This document shows positions 15,239-24,207 of a stretch of DNA of 64,000 nt, in pieces. The stretch comes from JAIEPM01 sp964546815 (GTDB lineage Bacteria > Cyanobacteriota > Vampirovibrionia > Obscuribacterales > Obscuribacteraceae). The position numbers and the translations under genes were made by a program. Each line of letters opens with the position of its first letter. Within the stretch, counting starts at the first letter, position 1. Where the stretch lies: positions 88,126 to 152,125 of the forward strand of contig CAZJLR010000008.1 of the NCBI GenBank assembly GCA_964546815.1, in the 5' to 3' direction. Below the pieces are notes generated by a model. The model searched no databases and was not told the origin of the DNA. It saw only the letters and a list, made by a program, of their open reading frames with translations.

Positions 15239-17290
15239 ATGACCAGCGTTATTACATCATCAACAAGCTTTGTTCTGTCACCGAATACTCCAGCACAGGT
15301 GATCAAGCGTGACGGTGAAGTGGCAGCTTTTGACTTAAGGAAAATTCGCTCATCAATAAATCGTGCCGGGCAAGCCACTGGAGAATTTGATTCTGCAGTG
15401 GCGGATATACTAACAGCATGGGTGCTTAATTCACTTTCAAAGGAAAGCGCAGGTAAAACAGCACCACAGATAGAGCAAATACAAGATGAGGTCGAACGCG
15501 CTCTGGTAACATCAAAATATTTCAAGACAGCACGTGCGTTTATCATATATAGAGAGCAACATCGTTTATTACGGGAAGAAAAGAAAACCGTAATTGATGT
15601 TGTTGGTTCAATAGATGAATATTTAAATCAACAAGATTGGCGTGTTAATGCAAATGCTAATCAGGGTTATTCCTTGGGAGGAATGATCTTAAATGTAAGT
15701 GGTAAAGTGACAGCCAATTACTGGCTGAGTCATGTATACCCTGTCGAGATCGGAAAGGCACATCGTGATGCCGACTTTCATATTCACGATCTCGACATGC
15801 TATCCGGCTATTGTGCCGGTTGGTCGTTGCGAACTTTGCTTATGGAAGGATTGAACGGTATACCAGGAAAGGTAGAAGCCCGTCCTCCCATGCATATGTC
15901 CAGCGCCGTTGGTCAAATTGTCAATTTCCTGGGAACCTTACAAAATGAGTGGGCTGGGGCTCAAGCTTTCAGCTCGTTTGATACTTACATGGCGCCTTTC
16001 ATTCGACTTGATTCAATGAGTTATCCGGAAGTAAAGCAAAATATTCAGGAGCTGATCTACAATCTAAATGTTCCTTCGCGCTGGGGAACACAAACACCAT
16101 TCACCAACCTGACATTCGATTGGGTTTGCCCGGAGGACCTCAGGCAACAGGTGCCTGTAGTTGGAGGAAAAGAAGCACCTTTCACTTACGGTGAATTGCA
16201 GATCGAAATGGACATGATAAATCGCGCTTATATAGAAGTTATGACTGAGGGGGACGAGAAGGGGCGAGTGTTCACGTTTCCGATACCAACCTACAACATA
16301 ACTAAGGACTTTCCCTGGGATAGCAAAAATGCTGAATTGCTTTTTGCAATGACTGCAAAATATGGACTTCCATACTTCCAAAATTTTATCAATTCAGAAC
16401 TCAACCCCAGCATGATTCGCTCAATGTGCTGTCGCTTGCAGCTCGATTTGCGTGAATTGCTCAAGCGCGGAAACGGTTTGTTCGGGTCTGCAGAACAAAC
16501 CGGCTCACTGGGCGTAGTCACAATAAACTGCGCTCGCCTTGGCTATGTGTGCAGGGGCGATGCCGATGCTTTATTCTCTCGACTTGATTGGCTGCTAGAT
16601 CAAGCTAAAAACAGTCTGGAGATCAAGCGTAAGGTAATTCAACGCCTTATGGACAATGGACTTTTTCCATATACCAGACGTTATCTTGGCACTTTGAGAA
16701 ACCATTTCTCCACAATCGGAGTGAATGGTATCAATGAACTGATTCGCAATTTTACGAACGACCAGGAAGATATCTGTAGTGCCTGGGGAGAAAGTTTTGC
16801 ATTGCAGTTACTTGACCATGTTCGCGGCCGCATTGTTTCTTTTCAGGAGGAAACGGGGCATATGTATAATCTTGAAGCAACACCTGCAGAAGGTGCCACC
16901 TACCGTTTCGCAAGGGAGGACCGCAAGCGATTTCCGAACATCCTGCAAGCCGGTACGCTTGAGTCTCCCTATTATACGAATTCTTCGCAATTACCAGTTG
17001 GTTTTACCGACGATCCTTTCGAGGCGCTGAGCAGGCAAGATGAGCTGCAATGCAAGTATACCGGTGGCACTGTTTTGCATCTGTACATGAGTGAAAGAAT
17101 CTCGAGTACTGAAGCTTGCAAGAATCTGGTGCGCAGGACTCTGGAGCGATTTCATCTTCCGTATATTACGCTGACTCCAACGTTTTCGATTTGTCCAAAG
17201 CACGGATATCTGGCTGGTGAGCACAAATTTTGTCCGACATGTGATCAGGAGTTGTTGTTGTTAAAGAAGGCAAAACTTCTTACAAAGTGA
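15239..17290 (+). CDS. nrdD: Anaerobic ribonucleoside-triphosphate reductase, large chain without its glycyl-radical tail
   Basis: 683 residues. An ATP-cone starts the protein (VIKRDGEVAAFDLRKI), followed by the class III RNR barrel (MHMSSAVGQIVNFLGTLQNEWAG) and the catalytic-site stretch RSMCCRLQLDL. The zinc module near the end is C652-x2-H655 and C665-x2-C668 (CPKHGYL, CPTC). The chain then stops in LLLLKKAKLLTK. The tail that carries the radical glycine in other NrdD proteins is absent and is encoded by the next gene. The enzyme makes dNTPs anaerobically and needs activation by NrdG. AGGAG eight bases before the ATG. The gene lies downstream of the best copy of the regulatory palindrome. 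Confidence 0.95.
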   Translation: MTSVITSSTSFVLSPNTPAQVIKRDGEVAAFDLRKIRSSINRAGQATGEFDSAVADILTAWVLNSLSKESAGKTAPQIEQIQDEVERALVTSKYFKTARAFIIYREQHRLLREEKKTVIDVVGSIDEYLNQQDWRVNANANQGYSLGGMILNVSGKVTANYWLSHVYPVEIGKAHRDADFHIHDLDMLSGYCAGWSLRTLLMEGLNGIPGKVEARPPMHMSSAVGQIVNFLGTLQNEWAGAQAFSSFDTYMAPFIRLDSMSYPEVKQNIQELIYNLNVPSRWGTQTPFTNLTFDWVCPEDLRQQVPVVGGKEAPFTYGELQIEMDMINRAYIEVMTEGDEKGRVFTFPIPTYNITKDFPWDSKNAELLFAMTAKYGLPYFQNFINSELNPSMIRSMCCRLQLDLRELLKRGNGLFGSAEQTGSLGVVTINCARLGYVCRGDADALFSRLDWLLDQAKNSLEIKRKVIQRLMDNGLFPYTRRYLGTLRNHFSTIGVNGINELIRNFTNDQEDICSAWGESFALQLLDHVRGRIVSFQEETGHMYNLEATPAEGATYRFAREDRKRFPNILQAGTLESPYYTNSSQLPVGFTDDPFEALSRQDELQCKYTGGTVLHLYMSERISSTEACKNLVRRTLERFHLPYITLTPTFSICPKHGYLAGEHKFCPTCDQELLLLKKAKLLTK

Positions 17291-17306
17291 ATCTGGAGGA
17301 ATTGGT

Positions 17307-17483
17307 ATGGATACGAAAACTACAATCAAGATAAATGAACTGTGCGATTCTGAGCGTCAACTATGCGAAGTATGGACAAGAGTGATGGGCTATCATCGTC
17401 CGGTTTCGTCTTTCAATATAGGAAAGAAAAGTGAGCACAATGAGCGTTTGCACTTCGAAGAAAAACGCTGTCGACTGAAATGA
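17307..17483 (+). CDS. Separate glycyl-radical domain of class III ribonucleotide reductase
   Basis: 58 residues, too short for most ORF callers. It contains CEVWTRVMGYHRPVSSFNIG and then a basic-acidic tail KKSEHNERLHF, the C-terminal glycyl-radical segment normally fused to NrdD; Gly28 in RVMGYH is the expected radical residue and Cys20 precedes it. It has its own ATG with GGAGG seven bases upstream (17295-17299), starts 16 nt after the nrdD stop, and overlaps nrdG by 4 bp (ATGA). Its frame is +1 relative to nrdD and no convincing slippery site is present, so it seems a true separate subunit and not a sequencing frameshift. In function it would resemble GrcA, which supplies a glycyl-radical domain in trans to pyruvate formate-lyase. 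Confidence 0.85.
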   Translation: MDTKTTIKINELCDSERQLCEVWTRVMGYHRPVSSFNIGKKSEHNERLHFEEKRCRLK

Positions 17484-18202
17484 AAGTTGAATTGACAGAA
17501 AGCGAAAGTAACTGTAATCAGCTGGTGCTGGGTGGGCTTGTTCCTCTTAGCACCAGTGACTACCCTGCATGTCTTTCGGCTGTGCTTTTTTGCCAGGGCT
17601 GCCCCTGGAGATGTCGCTATTGTCACAATCCTCATCTACAGCCGCGTATTAACACTGAAATTCAGTTCAGCGATGTGTTGAATTTTTTGCGGCAAAGGAG
17701 AGGTTTTCTGGATGCGGTAGTGTTCAGCGGTGGTGAGCCTACATACCAGGAAGGGATTCTTGCTGCGATGAAGAAAGTGCATGAGCTTGATTTCAAGATC
17801 GGCATGCACACAGCGGCACCGAGCTTAGAGGTCTTGAATAGACTTCTGCCGTACCTTGATTGGGTGGGCTTGGACATCAAGGCTCTTCCTGATGACTATT
17901 CTAAAGTGACCGGTGTGTCGGGCAGTGGTTTGGCACCCTTTGATGCTCTGGAGCTTCTACTGGATGCAGGTATTGATCATGAGGTGAGAACTACTGTTCA
18001 TTCTCTACTAATGGACGATTCAGACTTGCTTATGCTGGCTGAGAAACTACAGTCAATGGGTGTGAAAAAATATGCAATGCAGGTATTTAGAAAACGTGGC
18101 TGCCAGGATGAGGAGCTTAACAGCGTTCTTGTTCAGCAAAATCTCAACTTGATCGATAAACTCAGGTCTATGTTTCCAAGTTTCACATTGCGAAGCTATT
18201 GA
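17480..18202 (+). CDS. nrdG: Anaerobic ribonucleotide reductase-activating protein (radical SAM, NrdG2 type)
   Basis: 240 residues. The radical SAM cluster motif is C41-x3-C45-x2-C48 (CPWRCRYC), with VFSGGEP for SAM binding. The opening LGGLVPLSTSDYP is typical of the long NrdG form found with Pseudomonas-type NrdD. It abstracts a hydrogen from the radical glycine, here presumably Gly28 of the separate upstream peptide. The start overlaps the stop of that peptide gene, implying coupled translation and matched amounts. The 3' end overlaps the convergent histidine kinase gene by 20 bp. Confidence 0.93.
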   Translation: MKVELTESESNCNQLVLGGLVPLSTSDYPACLSAVLFCQGCPWRCRYCHNPHLQPRINTEIQFSDVLNFLRQRRGFLDAVVFSGGEPTYQEGILAAMKKVHELDFKIGMHTAAPSLEVLNRLLPYLDWVGLDIKALPDDYSKVTGVSGSGLAPFDALELLLDAGIDHEVRTTVHSLLMDDSDLLMLAEKLQSMGVKKYAMQVFRKRGCQDEELNSVLVQQNLNLIDKLRSMFPSFTLRSY

Positions 18203-19571
18203 CCGTAGTTGCTTCAGGCAAAGTAAGCACAAACTTGGTGCCTTTACCCGATTTGCTTTGGCATTCGATCTTGCCGTTGTGAGCCCGGGCAATCTCAAAG
18301 CAAAGACAAAGACCTATACCTGTAACAGGTGTGTGCTTACCTGCGGCAGACTCCTGAAAGAAGCGATCGAATAGATGAGGAATATCCAGTTCCGATATTC
18401 CAGGGCCGTCGTCAGTAATTATGATTTGAGAGCCACTGTCATCATTAACAAAACGGATTTCGACCTTCTTTGAAGCAAACCTCATGCCATTGAGCAGCAG
18501 ATGCTTGACCAATTTTTGCAGTTCATCACGGTCACCGGAGACTTGCAATTCTCCAAAAGGGCTGTCAATAACAAGGCGCTTTCCTTTATTGACAGGCACT
18601 GAATTGGCAGCTTGAGACACTAATTCAGCAATGGTTACATTGCTGAATTGTAGCTGCTTTTGGGAATTCTTGTAGAGGTAAATGTCCACAAGCATATCGA
18701 GTACATTCTCCGTATCGTCAATTGTTTCGGCTAAGACTGATACTGTCTTGTGTTGCTCCGTTGTGAGAGCACCGAAGGCATTGTCCAGAATGAGATTTAC
18801 GACCCGCTGCAGAGCAAATATGTTAATCTGCAACCGATGCTTTATTACAGCGACAAAATCGTCTCTTTGCTGAAGTAAAGCCGCTTGCAATCGCCTCCTT
18901 TCGCTTAGATCCGTGATCGCAATAACAACTCCAAATGATTTGTGGGCCGACCTTATTTTTGCGGCATTCCATACAAGAAGTTTTTCTTCACCTGTTTTGG
19001 AAATATATTTGAGATCGAGACCTGAGCGTTGATTCAGCAAGATACTGCTGTCTGCGCATATATCGATTCCCGACAAAGAGTCAAAGATCGAGAATTGCGA
19101 ACTTAGCACATCTATGTGTTTACCGACCAGGTCTTCTGAGCTGTAACCCAGTATTTCATGCGCGGTGCGATTCAAGCTGCGAATCAAGCCTATATCATTG
19201 ATTTCAATGATGCCTTGCGCTACTGAGTCCAATATTGCCGCCAGACGAGAACTGTCTTCAATTCTGGCATCCATGCTTGAACCAAGTTCTGCAGTGCGAG
19301 CTTCCAAATTGCTGGCGAAATGATCACGCCACCTAATAAGCTCAAGCTCCTTCCTGTTCATTATCCTCCAGACGAGTGTCATTCCTGAAAAAGTTGCCAG
19401 GAAGCCTCTGACAAAATGGCAGAATCTCAAGTCAAAAAGCACACCTTTGCTTATCATAATTTGTTCGATTTGGTCGAGACAAAAGAATGTGAGGAAGCTG
19501 AAAATCAAGGCAAGCAGAACCACCCTGTGGGGTGGCAAGGTAGAAAAAAACTGCGCTTTGAATAATTTCAT
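18183..19571 (-). CDS. Membrane sensor histidine kinase with PAS domain
   Basis: 462 residues. Two N-terminal hydrophobic segments (about 17-33 and 55-70), a coiled linker, a PAS domain (about 108-220, LDSVAQGIIEINDIG and ILGYSSEDLVGKHI), a degenerate HisKA with H245 in KHRLQIN, and an ATPase domain with DDGPGISELD and TGIGLCLCFEIA. It autophosphorylates on His in response to an unknown signal. No response regulator is adjacent, so it is an orphan kinase. It converges on nrdG and is divergent from the tryptophanase-family gene. Confidence 0.88.
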   Translation of the reverse strand: MKLFKAQFFSTLPPHRVVLLALIFSFLTFFCLDQIEQIMISKGVLFDLRFCHFVRGFLATFSGMTLVWRIMNRKELELIRWRDHFASNLEARTAELGSSMDARIEDSSRLAAILDSVAQGIIEINDIGLIRSLNRTAHEILGYSSEDLVGKHIDVLSSQFSIFDSLSGIDICADSSILLNQRSGLDLKYISKTGEEKLLVWNAAKIRSAHKSFGVVIAITDLSERRRLQAALLQQRDDFVAVIKHRLQINIFALQRVVNLILDNAFGALTTEQHKTVSVLAETIDDTENVLDMLVDIYLYKNSQKQLQFSNVTIAELVSQAANSVPVNKGKRLVIDSPFGELQVSGDRDELQKLVKHLLLNGMRFASKKVEIRFVNDDSGSQIIITDDGPGISELDIPHLFDRFFQESAAGKHTPVTGIGLCLCFEIARAHNGKIECQSKSGKGTKFVLTLPEATTVNSFAM

Positions 19572-19744
19572 TTCCTGATATCAACAACAAGTCAATACCA
19601 AGTTAGAGCCTTGCTGACATTCTTGCATCGTTCTAAATATGTATCTTAGCTAAAGATCCAGTCTTTGCTGGGGTACGCTCTCAAATGGATGATAGGCAAA
19701 ATTGCACTTCAAATTTCCAGAGCTAAGCTGGTTACTTTGAAGAA

Positions 19745-19760
19745 TCCACCTTTGGAATGA
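19745..19760. promoter_or_regulatory. Weak copy of the regulatory palindrome
   Basis: TCCACC-TTTG-GAATGA, centred 74 bp before the tryptophanase-family gene. A half-site GGATGAT also lies at 19687-19693, facing the divergent kinase. No -10 at the preferred spacing was found, so confidence is low. Confidence 0.35.
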
Positions 19761-19826
19761 TGACAATCTGCTATTCAATAACATGAGACTATATTGCAAT
19801 GGTAGCTGCCAAAGGGCTGTATAAAC

Positions 19827-21242
19827 ATGAAAACAATAATTGAGCCGTTTAGGACCAAAGTAGTGGAGCCGATCCGATTCACGAGTAAGGAGCAGCGCCA
19901 GAAGATTCTCAAGCAGGCAAAATATAACTTGTTTCAGGTGCGTGCAGATGACACCATTATTGACTTGCTGACAGACAGTGGTACTTCAGCCATGTCGAGC
20001 GATCAATGGGCTGCCCTCATGAAAGCCGACGAATCATACGCAGGTTGCTCAAGTTTCTACCGCTTTGAAAAGTCGGTCCAGGATTTATTTGGCTTTGAGA
20101 TTGTTATTCCTGTACATCAAGGAAGAGCTGCCGAGAGGCTTTTCTTTGCAGAGACTGTAAAACGTGGTGACATCGTTCCAAGCAACACTCACTTTGACAC
20201 GACACGAGCCAACATAGAAGTTCTTGGTGCCCAAGCACTCGACCTTCCTTGCTTGCAGTCATTTGATTCGGCCTCTGACGAAGCTTTCAAGGGAAATATT
20301 GATATTGAAGGGCTTACACAGTTGCTCGAAAGCAAAGGTGACCTTGTGCCATTTTTGATGATGACAATTACAAACAATGCTGTCGGTGGCCAACCTGTAT
20401 CTTTATCTAATATGGTCGACGTGAGTCGCATTGCCAGCCGATTTGGAAAACGACTATTTATTGACGCGGCCAGATTTGCAGAAAACTCATACCTTGTTAA
20501 ACGACGGGAAGAAAACCTGGGCGACCGCGCTGTCAGGTCAATTGCCAGGCAGTTTTTTACATTTGCTGATGGTTGTCTTATGTCGGCAAAGAAAGATGGA
20601 CTTTCCAACATTGGCGGATTCATTGCTCTGCGCGATGAAAAACTGGCAGCACAATTGAAAAACAATCTTCTTGTAACTGAGGGTTTCCCTACATATGGTG
20701 GCCTAGCAGGCCGTGACCTCGAGACAATCGCGCTCGGTTTGTGGGAAGCAACTGATGAGGATTATCTGAAATACAGGTTTGCTTCAGCTGCTTATCTGGC
20801 AAATGGCCTCATTGCTAATGACATTCCAGTAGTCAATCCGGCAGGTATGCATGCAATCTACATTGATGCACGTCGAATGTTTCCAGATTTAGATCCGGCA
20901 GATCTACCGGGACAAGCCCTTGTTACTGAGCTCTATTTGGAGGCAGGAATTAGATCGTGTGAAATTGGTACGGTCATGTTTGGGAAAACAAATGCAAACG
21001 GCTCACAAGAAGCTGCACGGCAAGACCTGGTAAGATTGGCTCTTCCTAGAAGAGTTTATTCGCAAAGCCATTATGATTACGTAATTGAAGCGCTCAGGAT
21101 CGTTTTTGAGCGCAGGCATGAAGTGCGGGGGCTGCGCATTGAATGGGAAGCACCGCATCTGCGTCACTTTAACGCAAAATTTGCAATGTTGCCGTCTCGT
21201 AAAGCAAAGTCAAACCTTCAGCATCTAACTGCGATTAGCTGA
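19827..21242 (+). CDS. Tryptophanase / tyrosine phenol-lyase family enzyme
   Basis: 471 residues, the length of E. coli tryptophanase. PLP-binding lysine K256 in SAKKDGLSN, cofactor-site stretch IPVHQGRAAE, and the family tail ending LRHFNAKF. These enzymes split tryptophan to indole, or tyrosine to phenol, with pyruvate and ammonia. The sequence alone does not separate the two activities. The gene stands alone, with a weak copy of the regulatory palindrome in front. Indole production or amino acid use under anaerobic conditions are both plausible. Confidence 0.88.
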   Translation: MKTIIEPFRTKVVEPIRFTSKEQRQKILKQAKYNLFQVRADDTIIDLLTDSGTSAMSSDQWAALMKADESYAGCSSFYRFEKSVQDLFGFEIVIPVHQGRAAERLFFAETVKRGDIVPSNTHFDTTRANIEVLGAQALDLPCLQSFDSASDEAFKGNIDIEGLTQLLESKGDLVPFLMMTITNNAVGGQPVSLSNMVDVSRIASRFGKRLFIDAARFAENSYLVKRREENLGDRAVRSIARQFFTFADGCLMSAKKDGLSNIGGFIALRDEKLAAQLKNNLLVTEGFPTYGGLAGRDLETIALGLWEATDEDYLKYRFASAAYLANGLIANDIPVVNPAGMHAIYIDARRMFPDLDPADLPGQALVTELYLEAGIRSCEIGTVMFGKTNANGSQEAARQDLVRLALPRRVYSQSHYDYVIEALRIVFERRHEVRGLRIEWEAPHLRHFNAKFAMLPSRKAKSNLQHLTAIS

Positions 21243-21307
21243 TGATGTTGCTTCAGGAGCTCTGAGCTTGCTTAATTTATTTCCAAACATCTATGCATAT
21301 AAAAATA

Positions 21308-21323
21308 TCAGTCTAAGGGATGA
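21308..21323. promoter_or_regulatory. Regulatory palindrome upstream of nitronate monooxygenase 1
   Basis: TCAGTC-TAAG-GGATGA, one perfect half. It lies about 150 bp before a separate sigma70-like promoter, so it would act at a distance or on a second start. Confidence 0.4.
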
Positions 21324-21428
21324 TGGCAAATTCTCTTTGATAAACTCAAAGCGTACAAATCAGAAACTACAAATTGAGTTTTCAAATTAGCTTCCATGAA
21401 TCAATGTTGAAGGTTAGTAGTTGCGTGA

Positions 21429-21456
21429 TTACATTTTGTAGTTGTGTCGCTATAAT
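21429..21456 (+). promoter_or_regulatory. Sigma70-like promoter of nitronate monooxygenase 1
   Basis: A consensus TATAAT at 21451-21456 with TTACAT at 21429-21434 (16-bp spacing). The predicted start near 21463 gives a short leader to the GTG at 21506. Confidence 0.5.
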
Positions 21457-21505
21457 GCACTTATGCAGGTCACATTGCATTTAAGTGAAGCAAGGGGATA
21501 GTGAA

Positions 21506-22936
21506 GTGAGCGAACCGATCATCATTCAAGGTGGCATGGGCGTCGCAGTATCAAACTGGCGATTAGCTAGTGCTGTATCAAAGAAAGGGCATCTTGGTGT
21601 CGTATCGGGCACAGCTATTGAAGGAGTCTTGGCCCTGCGCCTCCAAAGTGGTGACCCGGGAGGACATATGCGTCGGGCCCTTGAACACTTTCCAATTCCC
21701 GAAATAGCAGCGGAAATTTTGTCACGCTATTACATTCCCGGTGGAAAGAAGCATAATGAGCCATTTCGGGCTATCCCCATGTTCAAGATAAATCCTGATC
21801 AATTTCTGTTGCAGCTTACAGTTGCTGCAAATTTTGTAGAAGTCTACCTGGCAAAGGAAGGACATGATGGACTGGTTGGGATCAATTATCTGGAAAAAAT
21901 TCAGTTACCAACACTACCATCTATATACGGAGCAATGTTGGCTGGAGTTGACTATTTACTAATGGGTGCCGGTATACCTAGAACAATCCCTGGTATTCTC
22001 GATAGCTTTGTTATGCACAAGCCGGCTTCGTTGAAAATAAATGTTGAGGGTGCAACTAACGAAGACAACTATGATATTGTTTTTGACCCTAAGTCGATAA
22101 ACCCGCATGCTAAAGGCTTATTGATGCGTCCTAAGTTTCTGGCAATCGTTTCTTCAGCAGTTCTGGCAGTCACTTTAAGCAGAAAGTCTAATGGAAAGGT
22201 TGATGGTTTCGTTATTGAAACTCCCACTGCAGGTGGACACAATGCACCACCTCGTGGTGCACTCAAGTTAGATGATAATGGCGAACCGATTTACGGCCCT
22301 CGCGACATAGTTGATCTTGGTGAAGTAAAAAAACTTGGGCTGCCGTTCTGGTTGGCTGGTTCTTTTGCAAACCCACGGAAATTGAAATATGCTCTTGAGC
22401 AGGGTGCAAGTGGTATCCAAGTCGGCACGTTTTTTGCTTTTTGCCGCGAATCAGGACTCAGCGATGAGCTAAAAGAGCGTGTCGTTGAGAAGGCGCTTGC
22501 TGGCAAGCTCGAAGTATTTACAGATCCTTTGGCATCACCGACTGGTTTTCCATTCAAAATTGTTGAATTAGAAGATTCGATGTCTGAAGAAGATACTTAT
22601 GAAAGTCGCCCACGCTTGTGTGACCTTGGCTATTTGCGCAGTGCTTATAAGAAGGAAGATGGTTCTCTCGGTTTCCGTTGTCCGGGAGAGCCTGTCGATA
22701 CATATCTTCGAAAAGGCGGTAAAATCGAAAACACTCTAGGGCGGAAGTGTCTTTGCAATGGCTTGATTGCCAATATCGGTTTTCCGCAAATTAGGAAAGG
22801 TGGCTTCGCCGAGCCGGTGCTTGTTACTTCAGGAAATGACGTAGTGCAGATTGCTCGTTTTGTGAAAGATGGTGAAAGTTCATATTCAGCATTAGATGTA
22901 ATCAGCTACTTGCTTTCGGATCAGTCGATCGGATGA
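21506..22936 (+). CDS. Nitronate monooxygenase-like FMN protein (copy 1)
   Basis: 476 residues from GTG 21506, preceded by AGGGG; this start makes the N terminus match copy 2 at 46310-47743. TIM-barrel FMN family with IIIQGGMGVAVSNWRLA at the start and GGHNAPPRG near the flavin site. The C-terminal about 120 residues form an extra module with four Cys shared by both copies (CDLGYLR, FRCPGEP, KCLC). Nitronate monooxygenases oxidise alkyl nitronates with oxygen; FabK and PfaD are relatives of the same fold. The substrate is unknown; the nitro-compound link would fit the nitrate/NO setting. Confidence 0.8.
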   Translation: MSEPIIIQGGMGVAVSNWRLASAVSKKGHLGVVSGTAIEGVLALRLQSGDPGGHMRRALEHFPIPEIAAEILSRYYIPGGKKHNEPFRAIPMFKINPDQFLLQLTVAANFVEVYLAKEGHDGLVGINYLEKIQLPTLPSIYGAMLAGVDYLLMGAGIPRTIPGILDSFVMHKPASLKINVEGATNEDNYDIVFDPKSINPHAKGLLMRPKFLAIVSSAVLAVTLSRKSNGKVDGFVIETPTAGGHNAPPRGALKLDDNGEPIYGPRDIVDLGEVKKLGLPFWLAGSFANPRKLKYALEQGASGIQVGTFFAFCRESGLSDELKERVVEKALAGKLEVFTDPLASPTGFPFKIVELEDSMSEEDTYESRPRLCDLGYLRSAYKKEDGSLGFRCPGEPVDTYLRKGGKIENTLGRKCLCNGLIANIGFPQIRKGGFAEPVLVTSGNDVVQIARFVKDGESSYSALDVISYLLSDQSIG

Positions 22937-22970
22937 TATCCCGTGAGCTTTCTCTTACAAGTTTTATTGC

Positions 22971-23138
22971 CTTCTTTGGTAGGGACGGCGCATCCGCCGT
23001 CCGCATTTTTGAAGCCACTGCTTTGATTGGGCACAACCCCAATGGCACTAAATTGTATATGGTAGAGGGTCGGCGCATCGCGGACCGTTAAGTAAGTCTG
23101 CCCAAAAGGTCGCGCATGGCGCAACCCTACCAAAGAAG
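22971..23138. repeat. MITE/REP-like element with 14-bp terminal inverted repeats
   Basis: A perfect 14-bp inverted repeat (CTTCTTTGGTAGGG, 22971-22984, and its complement at 23125-23138) bounds 168 bp. Inside is a REP-type hairpin GGACGGCG-CATC-CGCCGTCC and several GGCGCAT blocks. It is GC-rich compared with its surroundings and encodes nothing. This looks like a non-autonomous mobile element; no transposase is in the window. Confidence 0.65.
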
Positions 23139-23191
23139 AATTTCGTCGACGATTATTGACTCAAGTATTTGCTTGAGTCAATAAAACTTTC

Positions 23192-23207
23192 TCATCCTTT
23201 TGGTGGA
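23192..23207. promoter_or_regulatory. Regulatory palindrome upstream of the nar operon
   Basis: TCATCC-TTTT-GGTGGA, one perfect half and one with a single change. TGATAC at 23227-23232, 27.5 nt from the centre, is the best -10 candidate. It is the only such motif before the cytochrome c and narGHJ genes. Confidence 0.5.
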
Positions 23208-23313
23208 TCGCTTTGGCTATTTGGGATGATACGGGAGCGCTATGGGCGGTGACATAATTGCTTCAGGTATTAAGGACATCGTCATCCATTTGTATAGAAT
23301 AGGTCGACTAAAA

Positions 23314-24201
23314 ATGATGCTTCAAGTCCACTTACAACACAGCTCTATTGACGGCCGAGATATTAGACGTCGTCGAATACCGATTCGAATAACGTTTGCA
23401 TCTTTCTGCATATGTCTTTGTTTGCTTGGCTCTTATTTGCCGGCATACGCGGACAATAAGGAGGGGGCTAGCCTCTTTCAGTCGAAATGTGCTGGTTGTC
23501 ACACAATCGGCAAGGGAGCTCTTGTCGGCCCCGATCTTGCTGCCACCAAAACCTGGGCGGATGCAGATCTGGAATCTAATGTAAAACGAATGGAAAAAAC
23601 GGTTGGACCGCTGAGTCCAGATGAGGTTTCCAGTCTCGTTTCATTTTTGAAAAACCCCCGTGAAGATTCGGGTAGCTCGGCTGCAAGCACTGCCACAAAC
23701 ACTGCCACTACAGGTGGCACTAGCTCAGTCGGCGAGTCTAAAAGCACTGGCCCAGCCGCTGAAATGAAAGACCAGTCCGCGCCATCGCCTGAAGACATGG
23801 GGTCAGCGAAAGAAGGTTCGGATTTGTTTGACGGCAGTCGTAGTTTCGCAAATGGTGGAATGTCGTGTAACGCTTGCCACACTGCAAATGGAAACGGTAA
23901 CAGCATGGGACCGGATTTAGGAAACATCGCCGAAAAGATGAATGATGCTGCTCTCAGGGTAGCTTGCCAACAGACCCCGTTTAAAGTCATGAAAGCTGCG
24001 TATGCAGAGCATCCTGTCACAAAGCCGGAAGCTGCAAGTCTGGTCAAATTCTTTGACTCAATAAAGGGGCGTCGTGCTCGATCCGAAAGGATTCCCCTCA
24101 CTGTTTGCAGTGCGGCCGGCGCTGCTCTGATGCTTTTACTCGTTGCTTTTGGTTACAGAAATCGCAACACTGACGTGCGAAAGAAACTTCACAGGAGATA
24201 A
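23314..24201 (+). CDS. Membrane-anchored dihaem cytochrome c
   Basis: 295 residues from ATG 23314 (the frame is open to 23242). A basic n-region and hydrophobic core ending in PAYA form a signal peptide or anchor. The first haem site is CAGCH, followed by a low-complexity Ser/Thr/Gly linker; the second is CNACH; a C-terminal hydrophobic helix follows (ALMLLLVAFGY). It is the first gene of the nar operon, 6 nt before narG. Related mono- or dihaem proteins precede narG in some bacteria (NarC type) and mature with or serve the nitrate reductase. It probably faces the periplasm and could link the encoded Rieske/cytochrome b module to other acceptors. Confidence 0.88.
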   Translation: MMLQVHLQHSSIDGRDIRRRRIPIRITFASFCICLCLLGSYLPAYADNKEGASLFQSKCAGCHTIGKGALVGPDLAATKTWADADLESNVKRMEKTVGPLSPDEVSSLVSFLKNPREDSGSSAASTATNTATTGGTSSVGESKSTGPAAEMKDQSAPSPEDMGSAKEGSDLFDGSRSFANGGMSCNACHTANGNGNSMGPDLGNIAEKMNDAALRVACQQTPFKVMKAAYAEHPVTKPEAASLVKFFDSIKGRRARSERIPLTVCSAAGAALMLLLVAFGYRNRNTDVRKKLHRR

Positions 24202-24207
24202 GCTGAG

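Noticed and set aside
17262..17310. Programmed frameshift joining nrdD to the glycyl-radical tail
   Set aside because: The tail is in +1 frame with no slippery run at the stop, and it has its own GGAGG-ATG and a coupled overlap with nrdG. A separate gene is simpler.
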